Below, piece after piece: positions 41,818 to 48,078 of a stretch of DNA of 48,479 nt. The stretch's first letter is position 1. Each line of letters begins with the position of its first letter. The notes below the pieces were generated by a model. That model was not told the origin of the DNA. It did not search any database and saw only the letters and a program-made list of their open reading frames with translations. Both the position numbers and the translations under genes were made by a program. This DNA comes from a virus: positions 1-48,479 of the IMG/VR virus record IMGVR_UViG_3300008110_005229. One strand, 5' to 3'.

Positions 41818-42228
41818 ATGCGATTCCAAGAATTTAAAAATACTGAACCACAGTTTCTTCAAGCATTACAGGACTTCCTGCCCATTGCTATGCAAGAACT
41901 TGATATTAAGTCTCTTCCTAAAATCAAATTAGAAAAAATCGTTCCAGACGATGAACAACCTACTTTTGGACGGATGGACTACGACGACAAAACTATAACT
42001 ATAGGTCTAGCCAATAGACATATAATTGACATACTGCGTACTTTGGCACACGAACTAGTGCATTGGAAACAACTAACACTAAACCAATTAGGCGATATGA
42101 GTGGAGAAACAGGCAGTCCTGAAGAAAACCAAGCCAACGAAGTAGCTGGTGTTATAATGAGACACTTTAATAAAAAGTTCCCTCAGTACTTTCACACTAA
42201 ACCTTTAGATATGGACGTAAGCAAATGA
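41818..42228 (+). CDS. Small HExxH metallopeptidase-like protein, capsid-targeting-like N terminus
   Basis: A 136-residue protein starting MRFQEFKNTEP, one of the shared lead peptides. H78-E79-x2-H82 (TLAHELVHWKQ) is a zinc HExxH motif; E108 in NQANEVAG could be the third ligand. It is short for a protease, roughly the catalytic core alone. It may be packaged in the head. Its stop overlaps the cyclase gene by ATGA. Confidence 0.65.
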   Translation: MRFQEFKNTEPQFLQALQDFLPIAMQELDIKSLPKIKLEKIVPDDEQPTFGRMDYDDKTITIGLANRHIIDILRTLAHELVHWKQLTLNQLGDMSGETGSPEENQANEVAGVIMRHFNKKFPQYFHTKPLDMDVSK

Positions 42229-44279
42229 AGAAAATTTTACTTAATCCCTGGACGGCTCTGATCACACTGGCTGTAGTTTTATTGATCCGTGCTTGGGATC
42301 CAAGTTTTGTAGAAAGTGTAAGACTACGTTACTTTGATCAACTAATTACATCTGCACCTAAAAAACCTGTTCCAGTACATACTGTTAACATAGACGAAGC
42401 AGCACTAGACAAATACGGTCAATGGCCTTTCCCTCGTGATGTATATGCAAAGATAATTCAAGACTTGTATAAACGAGATGTGGCACTGGTTGTATTCAAT
42501 GTAATGATGCCAGAAAAAGATCGCTTTGGCAAAGATGCTGTACTAGCAGACACATTGAAACAGTTTCCAGTTGTACTACCCGCAGTAGGCAGTACAAAAA
42601 GTAAGAATACAGATAGAGGCAGTCCTGTACAGCTAGTGGGTCAGGACCCAACTGGAAAAATGGCAGAGTATCATGGACTGATTAATTCCGTAGATGTAAT
42701 AGCAGACCTAGCTGCAGGTGTTGGTATTGTTAATACATTTCCAGAGATAGACGGTGTTGTTCGACGCATGCCTTTGGTCATCATAGCAGGCGGTAATGTT
42801 CATCCTGCACTGAGTTTAGAAACACTCAGAACTGCGGCCAATGACAAGATACAGGTTAAGATCGGGGATAAAGGTGTAGAAGCTCTACGTATTCCACAAA
42901 TGGGCAAGTTTGACACAGACAATTTAAGTCGCATTTGGATTGACTGGTCATCCAAGCCAACAGAACACAGTCTTGCTGACCTACCAAAAAGTTTTAACGG
43001 TGAAGTCGTTATTGTTGGATTAAGCGCAGCAGGTCTTGTAAATCCTGTGTCGACAGCACAGGGAGAAGTGTGGCCGCAGTACTTACAGGCCGCAGTATTC
43101 GGCACAATGGTCAGCGGCAGTAATATTCAACGTTCAGGCCATGCTGATGATTTAGAAATTATACTAATATTGATCGCAGGCGTAGCACTGATATTTTTAA
43201 TGAGGTGGACCTATGTGGGCATTGCGGCAACTGTTGTTGTTATTGGTGGGGTCATTGGTGGTAGCATTTACGCTTACAGTAGCCATATGGTATTATACGA
43301 CTCAACTGCCTTTGCAGTTGGCGTTGGACTGGTCGCTTTGCATGCCTACATGGTCAAGTTCGTCTCAGAGTTCTTACAGAAGCAACAGATCAGAAAGCAG
43401 TTCCAAAGCTACCTCAGTCCCGACCTTGTTGCCAAACTGATTAAAGATCCTAGTCTATTACGTCTAGGCGGAGAGGAAAAAGAACTCAGTATTATGTTTA
43501 CTGACGTTCGTGGCTTTACCAGCATCAGTGAACACTACGGCAGAGATGTGCAGGGCTTAACCAGCATTATGAATCGTTACATGACTGCTATGACTAGAAC
43601 TATTCTTGAAACAGGCGGTACACTAGACAAGTATATTGGTGATGCACAAATGGCTTTCTGGAATGCACCACTTGATGAGACCAAGCATTGTAAAGATGCT
43701 GTCAAAGCCGCACTCGAAATGTTAGGGAGTTTAGATGGGTTTAATAACAGTATTAAAGAAGAAGGTGTTCCACCCTTTGGCATGGGTATTGGCATTAACA
43801 CTGGGGTTGTTGTTGTTGGTAATATGGGCAGCGAGCAGCGTTTTGACTATACTTGTCTTGGTGATTCTGTCAATCTTGCATCCAGACTTGAAGGACAAAG
43901 TAAAAACTATGGCGTCCTCATTGTACTTGGTCCCGTAACTGCTGAACGTGTAGCCACTGACTATTTTACTCTAGAACTAGACTGTATTGCTGTTAAAGGT
44001 AAGAAAGACGGGGTAAACATCTATACAGTATTCTACAATCCTTCTACTGAAGAAGAACTTAAAGAATGGAAACATGACAGAGAACTACATGATCTCATGT
44101 TAGAATACTATCGTAAGCAACAATGGGATAAAGCCATTGCGTTAATTGAAACTGTGAGAGGCAAGTTTGCCGGTGGCATGGATCATTACTATGATCTATG
44201 GTTAGAACGAATAGAGGAAATGCGTAATGCGAATTTACCTAGCGACTGGGACGGAGTTTTTAGAGCCACGAGCAAATGA
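42225..44279 (+). CDS. CHASE2-type class III adenylate cyclase
   Basis: A 684-residue membrane enzyme. An N-terminal membrane helix leads to an extracytoplasmic CHASE2-type sensor (about 28-300: IDEAALDKYGQWPFPRDVYAKII...), then three membrane helices (about 305-385) and a cytoplasmic cyclase domain (about 415-600). D427 in MFTDVRGFT and D473 in IGDAQMAFW bind metal; K469 and the Asp of FDYTCLGDSVN fit ATP over GTP. It should make cAMP in response to an external or periplasmic signal. I know of few or no phage examples. Confidence 0.88.
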   Translation: MKKILLNPWTALITLAVVLLIRAWDPSFVESVRLRYFDQLITSAPKKPVPVHTVNIDEAALDKYGQWPFPRDVYAKIIQDLYKRDVALVVFNVMMPEKDRFGKDAVLADTLKQFPVVLPAVGSTKSKNTDRGSPVQLVGQDPTGKMAEYHGLINSVDVIADLAAGVGIVNTFPEIDGVVRRMPLVIIAGGNVHPALSLETLRTAANDKIQVKIGDKGVEALRIPQMGKFDTDNLSRIWIDWSSKPTEHSLADLPKSFNGEVVIVGLSAAGLVNPVSTAQGEVWPQYLQAAVFGTMVSGSNIQRSGHADDLEIILILIAGVALIFLMRWTYVGIAATVVVIGGVIGGSIYAYSSHMVLYDSTAFAVGVGLVALHAYMVKFVSEFLQKQQIRKQFQSYLSPDLVAKLIKDPSLLRLGGEEKELSIMFTDVRGFTSISEHYGRDVQGLTSIMNRYMTAMTRTILETGGTLDKYIGDAQMAFWNAPLDETKHCKDAVKAALEMLGSLDGFNNSIKEEGVPPFGMGIGINTGVVVVGNMGSEQRFDYTCLGDSVNLASRLEGQSKNYGVLIVLGPVTAERVATDYFTLELDCIAVKGKKDGVNIYTVFYNPSTEEELKEWKHDRELHDLMLEYYRKQQWDKAIALIETVRGKFAGGMDHYYDLWLERIEEMRNANLPSDWDGVFRATSK

Positions 44280-44452
44280 TTGATCCATTTGCTTTATGGT
44301 TTGATTATCAGGTGTGGTTAATGCTACAAATGAAATTTATGACACCTGCATACATGATGAGTAACAATGATGATATGCAGGCGTTTTTGAAACAGTTTAG
44401 CTTAAACGGTATTAAGGCTTCTAATCTTTGCAAGCCCTACGATTCTAAATAA
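44276..44452 (+). CDS. Possible 58-residue protein, convergent overlap
   Basis: Its ATG overlaps the cyclase stop (ATGA). The product is Met- and aromatic-rich (DPFALWFDYQVWLMLQMKFM) with a hydrophobic first half. Its last 51 bp overlap the 3' end of the minus-strand desaturase. The coupling argues for expression; the overlap leaves some doubt. No function is known. Confidence 0.45.
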   Translation: MIDPFALWFDYQVWLMLQMKFMTPAYMMSNNDDMQAFLKQFSLNGIKASNLCKPYDSK

Positions 44453-45118
44453 CGTAAACCACATCCAACCTATGTCAAATTCGAACCAGCGTCTGCTGAG
44501 TTTAGGATTTGCTGGATCAAGATGGTGATTGTTGTGCAGCTCTTCACCGCCAATTAAGATACCCCAAGGACTTACATTGTGTGAGCGATCTTTAGTTTCG
44601 CCATTACGATATCCCCACCAATGTCCAACTCCATTGATAAAGCCAGCAGCCCAGAATGGTATCCAGATCATCTGAACACCCCACACTAAAAATCCCCATG
44701 GCCCAAATAATAACAGATCTATGATCAACATTAAAAGAATGCCCAGTCGATGGTGAGGTGTATAAAGTTTGCGCTCGATCCAGTCTTTGGGAGTACCCAT
44801 GCCGTATTTCATAACCATGTGTGCATCTCTACCTGCTTGATTATAAAATTTAACTCCGCCAAAGACTAGTTGCCAAATGCCAAATACGTGTGGGCTGTGC
44901 GGATCGCCTTCTACGTCTGTATTCTGATGATGTTTACGATGTATTGCCACCCATTGTTTAGTAGTCATACCAGTGGTCATCCATAACCAAAATCGCATAA
45001 AGTGACTCAGTGCAGGATGAAACTCAATACCTCTATGTGCTTGGCAGCGATGCAGATATAGGGTAACACAAACGATAGTTATGTGTGTACAGATTAATAT
45101 ATAGATAAATTCATTCAT
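44402..45118 (-). CDS. Membrane fatty acid desaturase (delta-9 type)
   Basis: A 238-residue integral-membrane desaturase. The three histidine boxes that bind the di-iron centre are all present: HRCQAH (H23, H28), HRKHH (H60-H64) and HNNHH near residue 195. At least four membrane helices are seen. It introduces a double bond into acyl chains using electrons from the host and could alter membrane fluidity. It is the last gene of a leftward unit of small membrane proteins. It is short but complete relative to bacterial acyl-CoA or lipid desaturases. Confidence 0.9.
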   Translation of the reverse strand: MNEFIYILICTHITIVCVTLYLHRCQAHRGIEFHPALSHFMRFWLWMTTGMTTKQWVAIHRKHHQNTDVEGDPHSPHVFGIWQLVFGGVKFYNQAGRDAHMVMKYGMGTPKDWIERKLYTPHHRLGILLMLIIDLLLFGPWGFLVWGVQMIWIPFWAAGFINGVGHWWGYRNGETKDRSHNVSPWGILIGGEELHNNHHLDPANPKLSRRWFEFDIGWMWFTLFRIVGLAKIRSLNTV

Positions 45119-45125
45119 CTAGTAT

Positions 45126-45473
45126 TTAATCATCTCCGGCCGAGTCTTTAATTTCTTGTTTAGTGGCTTTGCGCTTGCCAATTGGAGCATCTTCTGAAGT
45201 TTTATTAATTTCCTGTTCAGCTTTGATACGCTCATACTCAATGGTCTTACCGCGTAGTTCCATTACAGTTTCAACCTTTTGATTTAACCGAATAAGATCG
45301 TTATCAAGCATACGAATACGATCAATAAGAGCAATAAGAGTTCCATTGGCTTGTCCTATAACAGGTTTGATTTCTGTGGTTACCCAGGTCCACACGTAAT
45401 AGATGAAATAACCCATGCCGCCAGCAGCCACAATTGGGAAACCATATTTGTTTACTAGTTCTACCGGATCCAT
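45126..45473 (-). CDS. One-helix membrane protein with coiled coil
   Basis: A 115-residue protein. LVNKYGFPIVAAGGMGYFIYYVW (about 6-28) is a membrane helix; a coiled coil (about 45-90) and a charged tail follow. It resembles the protein at 45614-45889 (E.GFPI..AG.. start, then IDRIRM/LDARVD coiled coil), so the two look like paralogues. It is coupled by overlaps in the leftward operon. A holin-like or virion-associated role is possible. Confidence 0.62.
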   Translation of the reverse strand: MDPVELVNKYGFPIVAAGGMGYFIYYVWTWVTTEIKPVIGQANGTLIALIDRIRMLDNDLIRLNQKVETVMELRGKTIEYERIKAEQEINKTSEDAPIGKRKATKQEIKDSAGDD

Positions 45474-45614
45474 TTATTTTTCCTCACTCCAAAATCCCCA
45501 CGGGTTATAAATCTTCTTTTCTACTTTTTTTGACTCTTTGTAATAAAGAACATAAGCAGTTATTAAAACTAAACATTCTAACAAATAGAATACTAGAAAG
45601 GATTCAAATATCAT
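45474..45614 (-). CDS. 46-residue membrane protein
   Basis: A small protein between the two paralogues. It starts with a TAATG overlap, has one membrane helix (about 5-25, FLVFYLLECLVLITAYVLYY) and a basic tail ending in NPWGFWSEEK, and stops directly before the next ATG. Gene packing strongly supports it. Function unknown. Confidence 0.65.
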   Translation of the reverse strand: MIFESFLVFYLLECLVLITAYVLYYKESKKVEKKIYNPWGFWSEEK

Positions 45615-45889
45615 TAGTCCTTCCTTTGATCGGTTTGTTCTGCTCTGCTTATGCGATCATAGTCAGGTTGAAGGCCTAGTGCGTGACTGACTTTAACATC
45701 AATACGTTGTAATTGGTTAGTCATCGTGTCTACACGAGCATCTAATCCTTTGATAATACCGCCCATACCGTTGACACTGCTAGTAACACCAGCAAGAATA
45801 AATTTTAGTGTTAAGAATACAAAATAGCCTGCTGCCATTGCTCCTGCAATAGGAAAACCTAACTCTGCTACTAATTTTAAAAAGTCCAT
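45614..45889 (-). CDS. One-helix membrane protein, paralogue of 45126-45473
   Basis: A 91-residue protein with an AGGAG ribosome site. LVAELGFPIAGAMAAGYFVFLTL is the membrane helix; the rest is a short coiled coil. The GFPI start and topology are shared with the gene at 45126. It is the first gene of the leftward operon that ends with the desaturase. Confidence 0.62.
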   Translation of the reverse strand: MDFLKLVAELGFPIAGAMAAGYFVFLTLKFILAGVTSSVNGMGGIIKGLDARVDTMTNQLQRIDVKVSHALGLQPDYDRISRAEQTDQRKD

Positions 45890-45913
45890 TTTCGCTCCTG
45901 GATTTTATATGTG

Positions 45914-45921
45914 TATTTATT
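45914..45921 (-). promoter_or_regulatory. T4-type late promoter variant on minus strand
   Basis: AATAAATA read leftwards, about 25 bp before the start at 45889; likely drives the desaturase operon. Confidence 0.5.
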
Positions 45922-45941
45922 AAATTTGGGCTAATCAGAAT

Positions 45942-45970
45942 TTGACAATTTGCGTTAAATATGTTTAAAT
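45942..45970 (+). promoter_or_regulatory. Sigma70-type promoter
   Basis: TTGACA (45942-45947), 17 bp spacer, TTAAAT (45965-45970), 4 of 6 in the -10. It could drive the 24-residue peptide and the tmRNA. Confidence 0.5.
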
Positions 45971-45975
45971 ACAGT

Positions 45976-46050
45976 ATGGATGATGATTTAACAAGATTTG
46001 TAATCGGATTTGTTGTTATAGTAACAGTGATGTTACTGATCTTGTTGTAA
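45976..46050 (+). CDS. 24-residue membrane peptide
   Basis: The frame reads MDDDLTRF followed by a continuous hydrophobic stretch, ending LLILL. It is charged at the N terminus and has one membrane span, like small phage toxins or lysis modulators. It starts six bases after the -10 of a promoter and has no ribosome site, so it would be a leaderless message. Real expression is uncertain. Confidence 0.4.
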   Translation: MDDDLTRFVIGFVVIVTVMLLILL

Positions 46051-46055
46051 GTTAT

Positions 46056-46448
46056 TGCTGTATGAAGCAAAGAGAAAAGTGTTCTGGACGCGGGTTCGAC
46101 TCCCGCCAGGTCCACCAAAAGGATATTTATGAAGTACACCGCATTGTGCCCAAATTGTTTTATTAGATTTGGTTGGGTAATGAGGAAAGGCTTAACAAAA
46201 CATAAGTGTTTTTCTGATGGGCCTGCCATGGTTTCGACAGGGCAAAGAGTAACGGAGTGGACAGCTCGGGAAAGCAGAACCCGTAGGATTGGGGTAACCC
46301 GGTCGTAGAAGCAAAAACCATAAATGCAAAAACAGCATTTCAGTACTGGCAAGCTCCAGTTGGCGTTTCAGCAATGAACGACAGCGAGTTCGCCCTAGCT
46401 GCCTAAAAAACAGAGTGCCGGGGTTGGCTACCTTGTAACCCAATAGCC
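46056..46448 (+). ncRNA. ssrA: Permuted two-piece tmRNA
   Basis: The 3' acceptor piece lies first: GGACGCGGGTTCGACTCCCG is a T arm, ending in CCACCA at 46117. The coding piece follows about 100 bases later from 46219 (GGGCCTG, then CCATGGTTTCGACAGGG). GGGCCUG pairs with CAGGUCC in seven pairs, with the third pair G-U as in alanine acceptors. The tag frame begins GCA at 46311, runs 31 codons and ends ...MNDSEFALAA before TAA (46404). A pseudoknot forms from 421-425/437-441 and 426-430/444-448 (positions plus 46000). The 5' edge and cut points are approximate. Confidence 0.9.
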
Positions 46449-46473
46449 GATAGGGCTTCGGCCCTATCTTTTT
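46449..46473 (+). terminator. Intrinsic terminator of the tmRNA
   Basis: GATAGGGC (46449-46456), TTCG loop, GCCCTATC (46461-46468), five T. A strong UUCG-capped stem right after the tmRNA pseudoknot. Confidence 0.93.
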
Positions 46474-46509
46474 CTTTTGTTGCAAAAACACCACATTATA
46501 ACATGGTTC

Positions 46510-46538
46510 TTGACAAGAGATATAAATACTCATATAAT
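46510..46538 (+). promoter_or_regulatory. Consensus sigma70 promoter P1
   Basis: TTGACA (46510-46515), 17 bp spacer, TATAAT (46533-46538). First of three tandem promoters ahead of the tRNA region. The spacer itself contains TATAAATA. Confidence 0.85.
46521..46528 (+). promoter_or_regulatory. T4-type late promoter, TATAAATA, inside P1
   Basis: Perfect late box inside the spacer of P1, so the same DNA could be read early by host sigma and late by phage sigma. Chance is possible in this AT-rich spacer. Confidence 0.4.
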
Positions 46539-46604
46539 AGAAAACATTGTACAGCAGTGAAGTCCGGAAAGACCCTACAGTTTACTCAGAATTAAACTAG
46601 AGGC

Positions 46605-46633
46605 TTGACAGCAGAGACTAATTACTATACAAT
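46605..46633 (+). promoter_or_regulatory. Sigma70 promoter P2
   Basis: TTGACA (46605-46610), 17 bp spacer, TACAAT (46628-46633). It is followed from 46641 by AGTTAGCAAGCAA, which recurs after P3. Confidence 0.8.
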
Positions 46634-46704
46634 AGAGACAAGTTAGCAAGCAAAGCGTTTGAAGTTGTTGTAAAAATACAACAAACAAAGATAGCCAAAA
46701 GTTG

Positions 46705-46733
46705 TTGACAAGGGTGTTGAAAGACACTATAAT
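46705..46733 (+). promoter_or_regulatory. Consensus sigma70 promoter P3
   Basis: TTGACA (46705-46710), 17 bp spacer, TATAAT (46728-46733), exactly 100 bp after P2, followed from 46741 by AGTTAGCAGGCAA. Confidence 0.88.
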
Positions 46734-46792
46734 TAAGACTAGTTAGCAGGCAATGGTGCTTGTTAACACAAAAGGATTTTAAGAGAAAGCAA

Positions 46793-46951
46793 ATGACAAA
46801 CGTAACGATACATTATTGCAGACAAGACGCCAAACAGGCAGGCTTTATGCCCACCTCTTGGTTACTGTCAAGTAATGATCGTACACCAGAGATTTGCCAG
46901 GGACCCTGGGGTTTTTGTTTGTCAAAACGAAAGTATGATAGAAACAGATAG
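46793..46951 (+). CDS. Small protein of unknown function (52 aa)
   Basis: The first gene behind P3, starting MTNVTIHYCRQDAKQAGF and ending basic (SKRKYDRNR). It has three cysteines (positions 9, 35 and 42) and a GPWGFC stretch. The ribosome site is weak (AAGAGAAAG). It overlaps the next small gene by 17 bp. Early phage genes behind strong promoters are often small host-takeover proteins, which is the likely class here. Confidence 0.5.
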   Translation: MTNVTIHYCRQDAKQAGFMPTSWLLSSNDRTPEICQGPWGFCLSKRKYDRNR

Positions 46952-47090
46952 TAAGAAACAACGAGAGGCTGAGTTTACACAAAAGCACACTCTAACTGAA
47001 CAAGATTTTCGTAAGATGATTTTGGAAAAGATGGAACGTGCTAGATTGTACAGCAAAGCCGTAAGAAAGCGCGAGATTGCTCACGAGTGA
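46935..47090 (+). CDS. Small helical protein of unknown function (51 aa)
   Basis: Starts with ATG at 46935 inside the previous gene. Very charged: MIETDSKKQREAEFTQ then LTEQDFRKMILEKMERARL. It looks like a single helix, perhaps a nucleic-acid- or protein-binding early protein. The ribosome site is poor, so translational coupling to 46793 is likely. Confidence 0.45.
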   Translation: MIETDSKKQREAEFTQKHTLTEQDFRKMILEKMERARLYSKAVRKREIAHE

Positions 47091-47309
47091 TTGTAGACCG
47101 CAAAGTGTGAAGAACTAGTAACGAGGACTAGGCCCTGCACTTAAAACACGGGGCGAACGGGCGGCCTGTAGGATGAAACTCTTCTTCTAGAGCGAAAAAT
47201 TACAGCGTATAAAGCAAATTGGTTCCCTCTTAATTTTGACTTAAGATGTGGTTGCATAGCGATACAGTTTGTTTTATACGACACATTCTAAAGAGTGTGT
47301 GAAATTTTT
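47091..47309 (+). ncRNA. Folded non-coding segment before tRNA-Tyr
   Basis: No gene. It can form CTAGT/ACTAG and AGGCC/GGCCT stems and, at 47207-47221 with 47265-47279, a 15-pair stem (two G-U) closing a 73-base unit. A further hairpin (47281-47300), followed by GAAATTTTT, precedes tRNA-Tyr and could be a terminator or processing site. Confidence 0.45.
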
Positions 47310-47397
47310 GGGGGCTGTTCTCTACGGCGGACTGTAAATCCGTTGCCTTAATATGTAGAGTGGCGGCAGTTAGGTTCGATTCCTTCAGTCCCCACCA
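47310..47397 (+). tRNA. tRNA-Tyr (GUA)
   Basis: Type II tRNA with long variable arm. Acceptor GGGGGCT/AGTCCCC, anticodon loop CTGTAAA, T loop TTCGATT, encoded CCA. Confidence 0.9.
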
Positions 47398-47403
47398 GAC
47401 AAT

Positions 47404-47479
47404 ATCGCGGTGGACTTCTGGGTTAGGTCATCACCCTTTCAAGGTGACTAGGCGGGTTCGATTCCCGTCCGCGATACCA
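47404..47479 (+). tRNA. tRNA-Glu (UUC)
   Basis: Acceptor ATCGCGG/CCGCGAT with discriminator A, anticodon arm TCACC-CTTTCAA-GGTGA, encoded CCA. Confidence 0.9.
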
Positions 47480-47483
47480 ATAT

Positions 47484-47559
47484 GCCGTTGTAGTCCTCTG
47501 GGTAGGGCACCTGATTGTCTATCAGATTTAGGCGGGTTCGATTCCCGTCGACGGCGCCA
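47484..47559 (+). tRNA. tRNA-Asp (GUC), atypical anticodon loop
   Basis: Acceptor GCCGTTG/CGACGGC, discriminator G, CCA. Anticodon loop TTGTCTA has U at position 37, where a purine is nearly universal, and a C-A mismatch at the top of the stem. A normal tRNA-Asp lies at 48004. Confidence 0.75.
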
Positions 47560-47624
47560 AACAAGGGGCGTGAGATAATATCAAGACGATCGTCGCTGGA
47601 GCACCTACCCAGCACAAATTCTAT
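47560..47624 (+). other. Spacer between tRNA-Asp and tRNA-Asn
   Basis: No gene. One GCTGG/CCAGC hairpin is visible. Confidence 0.5.
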
Positions 47625-47703
47625 TCCGTGAAATCCAAGCATGGTGCAAGGACCTGACTGTTAATCAGTGATTAGGTGAGTTCGATCCTCACACACGGAG
47701 CCA
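47625..47703 (+). tRNA. tRNA-Asn (GUU)
   Basis: Anticodon arm CCTGA-CTGTTAA-TCAGT, T arm GTGAG/CTCAC, encoded CCA. The last acceptor pair is A-A mismatched. Confidence 0.82.
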
Positions 47704-47832
47704 TTATAGAAATGCACTTTCAATCTGAATTGACAGATACAAACAACCAAGGGGATCCGCTGGGTTCATTCCAGGTACATCCTGAATTGACAGGAACAAG
47801 GTTGTAAGGGGAGCCAAGTGTGTTTCTATAAT
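47704..47832 (+). ncRNA. Folded RNA segment between tRNA-Asn and tRNA-Ala
   Basis: A 15-base closing stem (ATTATAGAAATGCAC with GTGTGTTTCTATAAT) spans the gap exactly from the CCA of tRNA-Asn to the first base of tRNA-Ala. Inside are two 5-pair hairpins with the same AATTGA loop but different stem pairs (ATCTG/CAGAT, TCCTG/CAGGA) and a CTGG/CCAG hairpin. Confidence 0.55.
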
Positions 47833-47907
47833 GGGGGCAGTAATGGGTTACGGGTTTGCCTTGCAAGCATACTGACTAGAAGGGTTCGATTCTCTCGGTC
47901 TCCACCA
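47833..47907 (+). tRNA. tRNA-Ala (UGC)
   Basis: Anticodon loop CTTGCAA. The acceptor shows G3-U70, the alanine identity pair. T loop TTCGATT, CCA encoded. Two mismatches in the stems lower certainty slightly. Confidence 0.82.
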
Positions 47908-47920
47908 AAACAATATTAAT

Positions 47921-47998
47921 GTAGGTATGGCGGAGAGGCCCAACGCAACGGTCTGCAAAATCGTAAAACCGTCAGTTCGAATCTGACTACCTACTCCA
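47921..47998 (+). tRNA. tRNA-Cys (GCA)
   Basis: Acceptor GTAGGTA/TACCTAC with discriminator T (U73, the Cys mark), anticodon arm ACGGT-CTGCAAA-ATCGT, CCA encoded. Confidence 0.9.
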
Positions 47999-48003
47999 TA
48001 TTT

Positions 48004-48078
48004 GGTCTCAAAGTGTTCATGGACGCACATCAGCCTGTCACGCTGAAAGAAGGGGATCGTTACCCCTTGGGACCGCCA
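48004..48078 (+). tRNA. tRNA-Asp (GUC)
   Basis: Acceptor GGTCTCA/TGGGACC, discriminator G, anticodon arm TCAGC-CTGTCAC-GCTGA as in bacterial tRNA-Asp, CCA encoded. The T loop ATCGTTA departs from the usual TTC start. Confidence 0.82.

Noticed and set aside
46129-46308. Open frame in the tmRNA intervening sequence with CPNC and HKC, resembling a zinc finger
   Set aside because: It runs straight into the tmRNA coding piece and has no support other than a weak ribosome site; likely chance.
45780-46533. Overlapping minus-strand frames through the tmRNA region
   Set aside because: They cross the tmRNA pieces and have no ribosome site or recognisable content.
47360-48030. Frames on both strands over the tRNA cluster
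   Set aside because: They are translations of tRNA genes, a common artefact.
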